Source of the DNA: Treponema sp. UBA937
GTDB lineage: Bacteria; Spirochaetota; Spirochaetia; Treponematales; Breznakiellaceae
Direction: 5' to 3'
NCBI GenBank assembly: GCA_002293455.1
Contig: DBDH01000080.1
Coordinates: 20,143 to 57,351, forward strand
DNA length: 37,209 nt
The notes under the pieces are model-generated. The model ran no database searches, was not told the origin of the DNA, and saw only the letters and a program-made list of their open reading frames with translations. Each line of letters opens with the position of its first letter. Position 1 is the stretch's first letter. Below, piece by piece: positions 1-8,425 of the stretch. The translations under genes and the position numbers were made by a program.

Positions 1-1
1 G

Positions 2-370
2 ATGGTAATTTATATCGCGGGAATCCAGAATATTTCGGTTGATGTGCTTGAAGCCGCGAAGATAGACGGCGCCGGCAATGGACGAATCACCCTAAACATT
101 ATTATACCTTTGGTGATGCAGTCTGTTACCATTTGCAGTTTCTTGACGCTTACGAATTCTTTTAAAATGTTTGATCAGAACCTGGCACTCACGAGCGGAG
201 GACCCGCGAATCAAACGGAAATGCTGGCGTTAAATATCTACCGGACTTTCTATGGCCGCAACGGCTGGTCCGGAGCGGGGCAAGCGAAAGCCGTTGTCTT
301 TTTTGTTATTGTGGGGATTATCGCCTTGATTCAGCTCCGCATAACCCGGAACAAGGAGGCCTCATCATGA
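2..370 (+). CDS. Sugar ABC transporter permease, MalF/UgpA type (5' end cut by window)
   Basis: C-terminal part of an inner-membrane permease that would form a carbohydrate ABC importer with the downstream permease, a solute-binding protein and an ATPase. The frame is open to the window edge, so the true start lies upstream; about 122 residues are visible, against roughly 290-320 for the family. The EAA loop that docks with the ATPase is seen near residues 17-36 (EAAKIDGAGN, then IPL), and hydrophobic stretches follow, including a last membrane segment near residues 97-113. Its stop overlaps the next start as ATGA, with an AAGGAGG ribosome-binding site inside this gene at 353-359, so the two permeases are translationally coupled. 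The neighbouring malQ suggests a malto-oligosaccharide substrate, but the substrate cannot be read from the sequence. Confidence 0.9.
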   Translation: MVIYIAGIQNISVDVLEAAKIDGAGNGRITLNIIIPLVMQSVTICSFLTLTNSFKMFDQNLALTSGGPANQTEMLALNIYRTFYGRNGWSGAGQAKAVVFFVIVGIIALIQLRITRNKEASS

Positions 371-1209
371 TGAATAAAGCTGAGAGCGGCATCAAGTTTC
401 TGTCGTATATTCTGCTCATTGCGATGACCTTAGTTATCGCGGCTCCTATCGTCGTCATTCTGATGAATTCGTTTAAGGGACGGCTTTTTATATCGGATAA
501 TCTTTTTGGGTTCATAAACCGTGAAAACTTTGTCGGATTTTCAAATTATCTTCTGGGTTTTACAAGGATGAGATTTTTCGATTCCTTTCTGACTTCTCTG
601 TTTATTACCGTAGCGTCAACCTTTTTTATCGTGATACTTTGCTCGATGACCGCCTGGTATATTATAAGAGTAAAAAACAAATGGACTTCGATGCTGTATT
701 ATCTTTTTGTGTTCGCGATGATCGTTCCCTTTCAAATGGTAATGTTTACCATGAGCTGGATGTCCAGTACGCTGAGACTGGGAAATCCTTTGGGGATTTT
801 GATTATGTATGTCGGATTCGGATCGGGCATGTCGATATTTATGATTTCAGGCTTTGTAAAAACCATTCCGCTGGAAATTGAGGAATCCGCCGAAATTGAC
901 GGATGTACTCCGGTACAGACTTTCTTCAATGTGGTGATTCATATTCTTATGCCGATAGCCGTTACCGTCGCGATCCTTAACGCCATGTGGATTTGGAATG
1001 ATTATCTCCTGCCGCTTCTGGTCCTTGATTCAAAATATTCAACGCTTCCGGTAGCTATTCAGAAGATATTTACCGGTTCTTACGGCGGCAGGGACATGGG
1101 CGGACTCATGGCGATGCTTGTACTGTCGATTATTCCCATCATCATTTTTTATTTATCAGCGCAGAAATATATTATCCAGGGCGTTACCGCCGGCGCCGTA
1201 AAAGGATAA
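367..1209 (+). CDS. Sugar ABC transporter permease, MalG type
   Basis: Second membrane subunit of a carbohydrate ABC importer, 280 residues, the normal length for the MalG/AraQ family. It opens with a membrane segment (about residues 11-32) and shows further hydrophobic spans near 80-102, 108-130, 140-160, 190-210 and 250-270. The EAA loop is clear near residues 172-192 (EIEESAEIDGCTP). The start at 367 overlaps the previous stop by four bases; a second ATG directly follows at 370, so the start could be one codon later. It is nine bases upstream of malQ, so uptake and cytoplasmic glucan processing are probably co-expressed. Permease identity is certain; the sugar is inferred only from malQ. 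Confidence 0.93.
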   Translation: MMNKAESGIKFLSYILLIAMTLVIAAPIVVILMNSFKGRLFISDNLFGFINRENFVGFSNYLLGFTRMRFFDSFLTSLFITVASTFFIVILCSMTAWYIIRVKNKWTSMLYYLFVFAMIVPFQMVMFTMSWMSSTLRLGNPLGILIMYVGFGSGMSIFMISGFVKTIPLEIEESAEIDGCTPVQTFFNVVIHILMPIAVTVAILNAMWIWNDYLLPLLVLDSKYSTLPVAIQKIFTGSYGGRDMGGLMAMLVLSIIPIIIFYLSAQKYIIQGVTAGAVKG

Positions 1210-1218
1210 AAGGTATAT

Positions 1219-2709
1219 ATGGCGCTTAAGACCGAAAAGCGGGGAGCGGGAATACTGCTGCCCGTTTTCAGCCTTCCTTCACAATACGGTATCGGCAGTT
1301 TCGGCGATGCCGCGTACCGGTGGATCGATTTTCTCTCTATGTCGGGGCAGACTTACTGGCAGGTTCTTCCTTTGCATCCTACAAGCTATGGGGACAGCCC
1401 GTATCAAAGCGTGTCGGCATTTGCGGGGAATCCTTACTTCATCGATCTTGAGACCCTTTGTCGTGAAGGACTGCTTACCGAAGACGAATGCCGCGCGCAG
1501 AGTTTCGGGGAGGATTCATCCAGGGTAGATTACTATGCCCTTTACCAGGGAAGAAATACCGTCCTCCGAAAGGCTTTTGAACGCTATGCCACGCGTTCCC
1601 GAAATAAAGACATAGAAGCGTTTCGGGACGTTCACGCGGCATGGCTGGAACCTTACGCGCTTTTTATGGCGCTGAAAGCCTCTCAGGACGGACGTTCCTG
1701 GACCGAATGGGACGATGATCTCAAGCACTACGATGAACGGAAACTTTCATCCGTCAGAAATCATCTTAAAAGAGAAATTGATTATCATGTCTTTGCGCAG
1801 TATCTTTTTTTTACACAGTGGTCTCTTGTAAAAAACTATGCCAGCACCAAGGGCGTCAAGATTATCGGGGACATACCTTTGTACGCGGCTATGGACAGCG
1901 TGGATGTCTGGTCGAAAAGCGGTCTGTTTTTGCTGGATAAGGAAAAAGTTCCCATTCTTGTGGCGGGGGTTCCGCCCGATCATTTTTCGGCGCAGGGGCA
2001 GCTTTGGGGAAATCCCCTATACGATTGGGAAGTTTCCAAGAATGACGGTTATGCCTGGTGGCTGTCCAGGCTTTCCATGATGTTTTCCCTGTATGATGTT
2101 CTGCGGATCGATCATTTCCGGGGCCTTGAAAGTTATTATGCCGTTCCTTACGGAGAGGCGACTGCCGAAAACGGAACCTGGCAGAAAGGACCGGGTTTGT
2201 CCTTCATCAACGCGGTAAAACAGTCTCTGGGAGACGCGGATATTATCGCGGAAGACCTTGGCTACCTTACTCCCGAAGTACGGGAACTCGTCCGCGCGTC
2301 GGGGTATCCCAGCATGAAGGTTTTGCAGTTTGCGTTTGATTCACGGGAAGAAAGCGATTATATGCCGTATAAATACGATCCCAATTCCGTCGTGTACACC
2401 GGAACTCACGATAACGACACCATACGCGGCTGGTTTTCCAGCGCCTCATCGGACGACGCGGCCCTGGCGCTGCGGTATTTTGGCTTGAAGAACGATGAAG
2501 ACGGGCATTGGGGATTCATCCGTTCCGCTCTCGGCAGCGTTTCAAACCGCGCGGTCATTCCTTTTCAGGATTATCTCAACCTTGGAAGCGAAGCCCGGAT
2601 CAATACGCCTTCTACTTTGGGTAATTGGCACTGGAGAATGCGGAACGATGCCCTCAGCCCGGAACTGGCACAGAACATTGCCGGATTAACAAAACTGTAC
2701 GGACGATGA
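1219..2709 (+). CDS. malQ: 4-alpha-glucanotransferase (amylomaltase, GH77)
   Basis: Cytoplasmic enzyme that transfers alpha-1,4-glucan segments between malto-oligosaccharides, releasing glucose. The 496-residue length is typical of short bacterial/plant DPE1-like GH77 enzymes without N-terminal extensions. Visible family motifs are the N-terminal GAGILLPVFSLPSQYGIGSFG region, the IIGDIPLYAAMDSVDVW segment (about residues 213-230), LRIDHFRG with the nucleophile Asp (about 295), IIAEDLG with the acid/base Glu (about 342), and TGTHDNDT with the third carboxylate (about 395). It lies nine bases after the permease gene with only a weak AAAAGG-like ribosome-binding site, consistent with an operon. 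No truncation or frameshift is seen. Confidence 0.97.
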   Translation: MALKTEKRGAGILLPVFSLPSQYGIGSFGDAAYRWIDFLSMSGQTYWQVLPLHPTSYGDSPYQSVSAFAGNPYFIDLETLCREGLLTEDECRAQSFGEDSSRVDYYALYQGRNTVLRKAFERYATRSRNKDIEAFRDVHAAWLEPYALFMALKASQDGRSWTEWDDDLKHYDERKLSSVRNHLKREIDYHVFAQYLFFTQWSLVKNYASTKGVKIIGDIPLYAAMDSVDVWSKSGLFLLDKEKVPILVAGVPPDHFSAQGQLWGNPLYDWEVSKNDGYAWWLSRLSMMFSLYDVLRIDHFRGLESYYAVPYGEATAENGTWQKGPGLSFINAVKQSLGDADIIAEDLGYLTPEVRELVRASGYPSMKVLQFAFDSREESDYMPYKYDPNSVVYTGTHDNDTIRGWFSSASSDDAALALRYFGLKNDEDGHWGFIRSALGSVSNRAVIPFQDYLNLGSEARINTPSTLGNWHWRMRNDALSPELAQNIAGLTKLYGR

Positions 2710-2818
2710 CAGAATCCGGCCCGCGGTATTTGACTGTTCGGGTTAAACGATAAGGAAAGACACCGACGCGGGCGGAAAGACTCTTGTCAGCGGCGGAATC
2801 TCGGTGTATGATACTATC

Positions 2819-3112
2819 ATGTGCTGGTATTGCGGATCCGCGGTAAAAGATGAAGAACCTATCGGCCGTTCTCTCAAGTGCGAGGTATGCGGGCGGGACC
2901 TCCGTTCCTGCAGGAATTGCCGTTTTTATCTGCCTGAAGCGCAGGGCTCCTGTTCCGAAACAAATGCTGAAAAGCAGTCCGATCCTGAGCGCGGGAATTT
3001 CTGTGACTGGTATAAACTGAATTTCAAATTTAAATCCGTCACTCCGGGTGAAAAAGCGGCACAGGAAGGAACTCTGGCAGCCCGGAAAGCTTTTGAGGAT
3101 CTTTTTTCATAA
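2819..3112 (+). CDS. Small Cys-rich protein, probable zinc-binding
   Basis: Function not recognised. The protein of about 97 residues carries repeated Cys pairs: CWYC at the extreme N-terminus, then CEVC, CRNC, a single Cys in the GSCSE segment and FCDWY near residue 60. This arrangement looks like one or two zinc ribbons followed by a charged helical C-terminus. An in-frame GTG at 2804 with a GGCGGA sequence upstream could give a start five codons earlier; I chose the ATG at 2819 because it sits directly at the first Cys pair. It ends five bases before the murI start. The Cys spacing is seen; zinc binding is inferred. Confidence 0.7.
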   Translation: MCWYCGSAVKDEEPIGRSLKCEVCGRDLRSCRNCRFYLPEAQGSCSETNAEKQSDPERGNFCDWYKLNFKFKSVTPGEKAAQEGTLAARKAFEDLFS

Positions 3113-3116
3113 CATC

Positions 3117-3944
3117 ATGGATAACAGGCCCATACTTTTTTTGGATTCTGGGATCGGCGGTCTGCCGTATTTTCAGCATATCAGTTCCGTAAATCCTCAT
3201 GAACGGTTTATTTATACCGCTGACAGAAACAATTTTCCCTATGGTTCTAAAGATAAAGAGACGCTGGTTCATTTGCTGGAAATGCTGATTCACGCGCTCG
3301 TTTCCATCTATGATCCAAAAGTGATTGTTCTTGCATGTAATACCGCTTCTGTCACCGCTTTGGACGCGCTCCGGAACCGTTTCCCTGACATCCCTTTTAT
3401 CGGTACGGTTCCCGCCGTAAAACCCGCGGCGTTGAAAACACGAAGCGGAATTATCGGCGTGCTTGGTACTCAAAGAACCATAGAAGACCCATATATCGAG
3501 GCTTTGGTAAAAGAATCGGGAAGATCTGTCGAAGTAAAAAAAATCGCGGCTCCTCTGCTCGTGGATTTTGTAGAGCATCAATACGCGTCGGCATCAACAG
3601 AAGAAAGACTGCATGTTGTATCAAAGTATATTGATGAATTGAGGGCCGCCGGAGTTGACGCGCTTGTTCTCGGTTGTACGCATTTTCTTTTTCTTCTGGA
3701 TGAGTTCAGGAAAGCCGCGTCTCCCGGCATAGAAATTTATGATTCAATAGAAGGCGTCAGTCAAAGGCTCGGCTCAGTGCTGAATAAAAATAAGCTCAGA
3801 ACATCTGTAATAAGTGATTGTGATAATATATTGCTTGTTACAGGAAAAGATGATGCGGAACCGGTATGGAAACAAAGGGCGGAAATGTATAATATGGAAC
3901 TTAAAGTGTTTGGCCGTATTTTGGAAGATAAAGGAAAATCATGA
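3117..3944 (+). CDS. murI: Glutamate racemase
   Basis: Cytoplasmic cofactor-independent racemase that makes D-glutamate for peptidoglycan. The 275-residue length fits the family. Key motifs are FLDSGIGG near residue 8 (the catalytic Asp-Ser pair), LACNTAS with catalytic Cys74, and VLGCTHF with the second catalytic Cys187. The usual GCTHYP is GCTHFLF here, a conservative change. The start at 3117 is preferred because the DSGIGG motif begins within ten residues of it; an upstream in-frame ATG at 3048 would overlap the preceding gene. The stop overlaps the rsgA start as ATGA, indicating coupling. Confidence 0.95.
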   Translation: MDNRPILFLDSGIGGLPYFQHISSVNPHERFIYTADRNNFPYGSKDKETLVHLLEMLIHALVSIYDPKVIVLACNTASVTALDALRNRFPDIPFIGTVPAVKPAALKTRSGIIGVLGTQRTIEDPYIEALVKESGRSVEVKKIAAPLLVDFVEHQYASASTEERLHVVSKYIDELRAAGVDALVLGCTHFLFLLDEFRKAASPGIEIYDSIEGVSQRLGSVLNKNKLRTSVISDCDNILLVTGKDDAEPVWKQRAEMYNMELKVFGRILEDKGKS

Positions 3945-4858
3945 AAGGGCTGGTTATCCGGGGATCGAGAAATATTTTTACCGTAAAGGATGATTCGGGA
4001 CAGAAACTGGAATGCCGGATAAAAGGAAAAATCCTGAAAGGAGCCGAAGGTTTTTATAATCCTTTGGCTCCGGGCGATTTTGTCGAATACGATGAAGATG
4101 TATCTCATCCGGGGACGGGGCTTATTACTTCTCTTGTGGAAAGAAAAAACGCGTTTACCCGCTTCAATCAAAAAGGGCAGGCATCCCAGCTTCTTGCTGC
4201 AAACGTTGATGTTGTATGCTGTATCACCACTCCTGTGTCTCCGCCGTTCAGGCCGCGTTTTTTGGACAGGGTTTTGCTGCAAGGCGAGAAGGCCGGAATC
4301 CCGTGTATTGTAATATGCAATAAATATGACATCAGCGAAGATGATCCTGATGTGGAAGACCGGCTTGAAGATTTTAACCGTATCGGATATCCCGTCCTGC
4401 GCGTTTCCGCGAAAACAGGCGAAGGGATTGATGAGTTAAAATCTTTGTTACAAGCAAAAACCTCGGTGATGCTTGGTCAGTCGGGGGTAGGAAAATCCAG
4501 TTTGATTAACGCGCTTATTTCAGGTTTGCGGATTAAAACCGGCGGCGTAAATGAAAAATATGACCGGGGAAATCATACCACAACGTTGGCTTCCCTCTAT
4601 GAAATGCCGGATAATGAAGGAATCATTATTGATACGCCCGGCGTCCGCGCTTTGGTGCCGGACGGTATTGCCGCTCAGGATGTAATTTTATATATGCGTG
4701 AATTTGCTCCCTTGGCGGGCAAATGCAGTTTCGGCTTATCTTGTTCTCATGAAACAGAACCCGGCTGCAAAATCATGGAAGCTGTTCATGCCGGTGTGAT
4801 TCACGAAGACCGCTACGAAAGTTTTCTCCGCATAAAAGCAGACCTTGCGTCTTCATAG
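3941..4858 (+). CDS. rsgA: Ribosome small-subunit-dependent GTPase A
   Basis: Circularly permuted GTPase that acts late in 30S ribosomal subunit maturation. The 305 residues show an N-terminal OB-like domain (about 1-75), then G motifs in permuted order: NKYD (G4) near residue 127, SAKTGEG (G5) near 155, GQSGVGKSS (P-loop) near 178, a Thr-rich G2 (NHTTT) and DTPG (G3) near 232. The C-terminal zinc knuckle is visible as GKCSFGLSCSHETEPGC, with the Cys-Cys-His-Cys ligands. It overlaps murI by four bases. All expected motifs are intact. Confidence 0.96.
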   Translation: MKGLVIRGSRNIFTVKDDSGQKLECRIKGKILKGAEGFYNPLAPGDFVEYDEDVSHPGTGLITSLVERKNAFTRFNQKGQASQLLAANVDVVCCITTPVSPPFRPRFLDRVLLQGEKAGIPCIVICNKYDISEDDPDVEDRLEDFNRIGYPVLRVSAKTGEGIDELKSLLQAKTSVMLGQSGVGKSSLINALISGLRIKTGGVNEKYDRGNHTTTLASLYEMPDNEGIIIDTPGVRALVPDGIAAQDVILYMREFAPLAGKCSFGLSCSHETEPGCKIMEAVHAGVIHEDRYESFLRIKADLASS

Positions 4859-4884
4859 AAGCAGTTTGATCCACGCATGAAAAC

Positions 4885-4921
4885 TTGTTTTTAGGGCGTG
4901 ATTATGGTATGATTATGGCAT
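4885..4921 (+). promoter_or_regulatory. Candidate promoter with tandem 11-bp repeat upstream of TA pair
   Basis: TTGTTT at 4885-4890 and TATGAT at 4908-4913 are separated by 17 bases, a reasonable sigma-70 promoter. The -10 lies inside two adjacent 11-base direct repeats, GATTATGGTAT (4900-4910) and GATTATGGCAT (4911-4921), which differ at one base. Antitoxins of this type usually repress their own promoter, so the repeats are plausible operator half-sites; that role is inferred. Confidence 0.45.
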
Positions 4922-4936
4922 ATAAAGGAGACAGAT

Positions 4937-5197
4937 ATGCCGCTTATCATTCCCATTCGTGACTTGAAAAAAACCAGCGAACTTTCCGAAATGTGCCGCC
5001 GGACAAAAGAACCTGTTTTTATTACAAAAAACGGGTATGGTGATATGGTGATTATGAGTATGGAAACATATGAAGAATCTATACTTCAAAACGATGTTTA
5101 TTACAAATTAGAGCAAGGCGAGCGTTCAATACGTGAAGGTAATGTTAAAGACGGGTTTGATTCCTTGAATGCGATTCGGGAAAAACATGGCCTATAA
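4937..5197 (+). CDS. Type II antitoxin, Phd/YefM family
   Basis: An 86-residue antitoxin expected to neutralise the overlapping RelE/ParE-type toxin and to repress the operon. The N-terminal half (PLIIPIRDLKKTSELSEMC, then EPVFITKNGYGDMVIMSMETYEE) is the classic Phd/YefM DNA-binding and dimerisation fold; the C-terminal charged tail (about 55-86) would wrap the toxin. A good ribosome-binding site AAAGGAG is at 4923-4929. Its stop lies inside the toxin gene (11-base overlap). Promoter-like sequence and direct repeats lie immediately upstream. Confidence 0.9.
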   Translation: MPLIIPIRDLKKTSELSEMCRRTKEPVFITKNGYGDMVIMSMETYEESILQNDVYYKLEQGERSIREGNVKDGFDSLNAIREKHGL

Positions 5198-5498
5198 ACT
5201 TATTGTTTCAGAAGACGCTCATAGGGATGTTGATGAAATTGTAACCTATATCGCCAAGGAACTCAAAAATCCGCAGGCAGCAAGCCGTTTCCTTGATGAT
5301 GTGGAGCAGGCTTATCTGCGCATTGCTGATAATCCGTGTTTGTTTGCCTTGTGTCATGACGAACGTCTGCAAAAGCAGGGGTACCGCAAAGTTGTTATAA
5401 GAAACTACCTTGTAGTGTACCGTGAAGACGCAGAAGGAAATACTGTCTATATTGTTCGAGTCCTTTATGGCGCGCGCGATTACACAAAGCTGTTATAG
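5187..5498 (+). CDS. Type II toxin, RelE/ParE family
   Basis: A 103-residue toxin of the RelE/ParE superfamily: YKLIVSEDAHRDVDEIVTYI at the N-terminus, a central helical region, and the C-terminal strand pair with YRKVVIRNYLVVYRED and VYIVRVLYGARDY. RelE members cleave mRNA in the ribosome and ParE members poison gyrase; the subgroup cannot be decided by eye, though the YREDAEGNTVYIVRVLYGARDY ending is common in mRNA-interferase-like members. I chose the ATG at 5187 because the fold begins there; it overlaps the antitoxin by 11 bases, typical of translational coupling. Confidence 0.9.
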   Translation: MAYKLIVSEDAHRDVDEIVTYIAKELKNPQAASRFLDDVEQAYLRIADNPCLFALCHDERLQKQGYRKVVIRNYLVVYREDAEGNTVYIVRVLYGARDYTKLL

Positions 5499-5541
5499 TA
5501 GAGTTGTTTGGAAACTTAAATTTCCGAATGGGTAGAAGTAA

Positions 5542-5564
5542 TTGCAAAAATTCAGTTTTTGCAA
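5542..5564. repeat. TTGCAAAAA inverted repeat (copy 1 of a dispersed family)
   Basis: Perfect 9-base arms, TTGCAAAAA (5542-5550) and TTTTTGCAA (5556-5564), around a TTCAG loop. Related stem-loops occur at 9142-9170 and 9221-9256, always between genes. It lies about 40 bases before mutS2. There is no U-tract typical of a terminator, so it may be a small dispersed palindromic repeat. Confidence 0.6.
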
Positions 5565-5603
5565 AAGGCTCGGTAAAATAATCGGAACATTTTCAGGACA
5601 ATC

Positions 5604-8027
5604 ATGAACGAAAAAATAATAACCCTTTTAGAATTTGATACAATCCGGCAGCGTGCCGCGGACAGAGCTTTAAGCGAAGAAGCGGCTGCTATTATCCGAA
5701 ACGATCTGCCTTTTTGCGGCAGTGAAAAGGTGCATGAACTTAAAACCTTAATTGAAGAATTATGCGAATGTATTTCTTCCGGACAGGATGAACCCCGCTC
5801 CGGAATTCCCAGCATCGGATTTTTGTTTCCCAAACTCGACGTAGAGGGCACGAATCTTGAAATCGATGAGGCTTTCGCCCTTGGGCTTTTTGTTTTGCAG
5901 GCGGAAGCTCTTATCTCGTGGCTTGCGAAATGCGGAAAAGACAATCTTTCTGTAACAGGTAATAGCGGCGGGAATTCTATCTTCAAATTGATAGAAGATA
6001 TTCCCGATTGCGGTTCCGTATCAAAAGAAGTTTTCAGAATATTAAACAAAGATGGAAGTTTAAAAGATTTGCCTGAATTCCGCGAGATAAAGAGACGCAT
6101 TCAAAACCTGACTTCCGATTTGGAAAGGGCCGCCGCGAAATATACCGGCAGCGAAGAAACGCGCAGAATGCTCCAGTCTGCGCTGCCTTCCCAGCGGGAC
6201 GGCAGAACCGTATTGGCGGTGAAAGCTAATTTCCGCGGACGCATCAAAGGGATTGTTCATGAAGTATCGGCGACCGGTCAGACGGTTTTTATTGAACCCG
6301 AAGATGTTGTTGAAAAGAACAATGAAATCCTTATCGAACAAAGAAGGCTTGACGCGGAGATTTTAAAAGTTTTAAAAAACATGACAAGATTAATCGCCGA
6401 ACAGCGTTCTGCCCTTCAAACTTTGCATGAAAAAATAATATTTCTTGAAACTTTGCGGGCAAGGGCGAGATACAGCATCGAAACAAAAGGGGTTTTTGCC
6501 AAAGATTCCGCGTCCCATAAAGGAATCATTTTAAAAAAGGCAAGGCATCCTCTCTTGGGCTCCGCTGCCGTTCCCATCGATTTTGAGATGCGTGAAGGCA
6601 CCGGGACGGTAATTATCACCGGACCCAATACCGGCGGTAAAACGGTAACGTTGAAAACCGCCGGCCTTTTTGCCCTGATGAACCAGTTCGGCCTCGCCAT
6701 CCCCGCCGAAGAAGGTTCCCAAATGCCGGTTTTTGACGGAGTGTATGCCGATATTGGTGACGAACAATCTATCAAACAATCGTTATCAACATTTTCGGCG
6801 CACATGACAAATATCGCGTCGATCACGGAATCTGCTGCAGAACATTCGCTCGTACTCCTCGATGAACTTGGTTCGGGAACCGATCCAGAGGAGGGGAGCG
6901 CCATCGCTATGGCAATCCTGGATTATTTAATCGAAAAAAAATCGATGTTGATTATTACAACCCATCATGGCATTTTGAAAAATTACGGATACACCCGAAG
7001 CGGAGTTGAAAACGCGTCGGTTGAATTTGACGGAAAAACGCTTTCGCCCACATACCGGATTATCATGGGGATTCCGGGAGAAAGCCGCGCTGTGGATATT
7101 GCGGGGCGAAACGGCCTTAAAAAAGAGATCGTCGAAAAAGCCCGTTCTTATATCGATGAAGAACGTTCCGATATTTCCGCCCTGATTACCGGGCTCAAGC
7201 AAAAACACCGGGAACTTGACGCGGCTGAAATTTCCCAAAAAACCGAAGAACGGAAACTTCGCGAAGAACGGCGCCGGGCGGATCTTAAGGCTTTGCAGTT
7301 AAAACAAAAAGAACTGGAATTAAAATCCGCCGGTGCCGGCAGTCTCCGGCAGCTTCTCGGTGAAAGCAGAAAAACCCTGGAAAATCTTGTCCGGGAAATT
7401 AAAGAGGGCGAAATCACAAGGGAAAAGACGCTGGCGGTAAAAGAGTTTCTGTCAAAACTGGAAAAGTCGGCGGCGCGGGAAGATGATCAATTAGCCAGGG
7501 AATCCGAAGAGCTTGCAAAAGAACGAAATGTGTTATATGCATCATTAGATGATGTTTCGCCGAACATTGTGCGTGGAACAATCGAACCCGGCTCCGAAGT
7601 TCTGGCGGGTGAATTTAAAAGGCGGGGAACTGTTCTTCGTCCGGCAAAAAAGGGACATTGGATTGTGGAAATCGGTTCTTTAAAAATGACCGTACCGGAA
7701 AAAGATCTTATTCTCTTGGAGCCGTCAAAACAAAAGGAATTGAAACCGCTCGTTTCCCACGATTTATCATCAGACGTTGACGCAAAGTTTGAGTTGAGCG
7801 TCAGGGGAATGAGGCTGGAAGAAGCTCTTGAAACGTTACAGAGGCAGATTGACGCAGCTGTTCTTTCAGGGCTTTACGAGTTTTCTGTAGTGCATGGCAA
7901 AGGCGACGGAATCCTCCAAAAGGGCGTTCACGATTTTTTGAAACGCCAAAGCGTAGTGCAGGATTATTATTTTTCACGGCCTGAACTGGGAGGCTTCGGA
8001 AGAACGGAAGTTGTTCTCAAAAGATAA
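5604..8027 (+). CDS. mutS2: Endonuclease MutS2 family protein
   Basis: MutS-like ATPase of 807 residues, the usual MutS2 length; the family acts on recombination intermediates and, in some bacteria, on collided ribosomes. Domains in order: helical core/lever (about 1-320), ABC-type ATPase with Walker A GPNTGGKT near residue 340 and Walker B LVLLDELGSGTDPEEGSA near 415, a long charged coiled-coil region (about 510-640), a linker with a KOW-like segment (about 650-710), and a C-terminal Smr domain (about 730-807). The Smr HGKG motif is present (VVHGKGDGIL), but the usual LDLRG reads LSVRG, so the aspartate of the proposed LDLR nuclease motif is missing. Start chosen at the ATG at 5604, preceded by AGGA. 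Confidence 0.95.
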   Translation: MNEKIITLLEFDTIRQRAADRALSEEAAAIIRNDLPFCGSEKVHELKTLIEELCECISSGQDEPRSGIPSIGFLFPKLDVEGTNLEIDEAFALGLFVLQAEALISWLAKCGKDNLSVTGNSGGNSIFKLIEDIPDCGSVSKEVFRILNKDGSLKDLPEFREIKRRIQNLTSDLERAAAKYTGSEETRRMLQSALPSQRDGRTVLAVKANFRGRIKGIVHEVSATGQTVFIEPEDVVEKNNEILIEQRRLDAEILKVLKNMTRLIAEQRSALQTLHEKIIFLETLRARARYSIETKGVFAKDSASHKGIILKKARHPLLGSAAVPIDFEMREGTGTVIITGPNTGGKTVTLKTAGLFALMNQFGLAIPAEEGSQMPVFDGVYADIGDEQSIKQSLSTFSAHMTNIASITESAAEHSLVLLDELGSGTDPEEGSAIAMAILDYLIEKKSMLIITTHHGILKNYGYTRSGVENASVEFDGKTLSPTYRIIMGIPGESRAVDIAGRNGLKKEIVEKARSYIDEERSDISALITGLKQKHRELDAAEISQKTEERKLREERRRADLKALQLKQKELELKSAGAGSLRQLLGESRKTLENLVREIKEGEITREKTLAVKEFLSKLEKSAAREDDQLARESEELAKERNVLYASLDDVSPNIVRGTIEPGSEVLAGEFKRRGTVLRPAKKGHWIVEIGSLKMTVPEKDLILLEPSKQKELKPLVSHDLSSDVDAKFELSVRGMRLEEALETLQRQIDAAVLSGLYEFSVVHGKGDGILQKGVHDFLKRQSVVQDYYFSRPELGGFGRTEVVLKR

Positions 8028-8074
8028 AAGCAAAAACGCGTCCTCCGTTGACAATAAAAAGGAGTGCAGTCAAT

Positions 8075-8368
8075 ATGATAAAAGCGTACCCCATCATTCT
8101 TACTCCTGACGGCAGCGGATATGTTGTATCCGTTCCGGACCTTGAAATCAATACACAGGGCGATAATTTGGCGGAGGCTCTGTACATGGCGCGTGATGCC
8201 ATCAGTGAATGGGGAATTTGCCAACAGGACGCAGGCCGGGCAATTCCCGAACCCTCAAAATCCGAACCGCCGCATGAGGTTGATGAACTTGTGTCGTGGA
8301 TCGATATTGACTGGAATTCCATTGTAGTTCATACCCCGAGGCTTTCCCCGGAAAAAATACTAACATGA
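8075..8368 (+). CDS. HicB-like antitoxin, apparently without HicA partner
   Basis: A 97-residue protein with the HicB fold: IKAYPIILTPDGSGYVVSVPDL followed by TQGDNLAEALYMARDAI, the partially degraded RNase-H-like HicB signature. Start chosen at 8075 with ribosome-binding site AAAAAGGAGTG at 8056-8064; the upstream in-frame ATG at 8048's frame has no such site. HicB normally pairs with a small HicA RNase toxin, but no HicA-like gene is seen on either side: mutS2 ends 47 bases upstream and the downstream gene is convergent. It could be an orphan antitoxin or a stand-alone regulator. Confidence 0.78.
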   Translation: MIKAYPIILTPDGSGYVVSVPDLEINTQGDNLAEALYMARDAISEWGICQQDAGRAIPEPSKSEPPHEVDELVSWIDIDWNSIVVHTPRLSPEKILT

Positions 8369-8425
8369 TTATATGAGTCTCATGAAAACATTCAATTCGT
8401 CCGCTGATATTGCCGCTGTCAAAAA

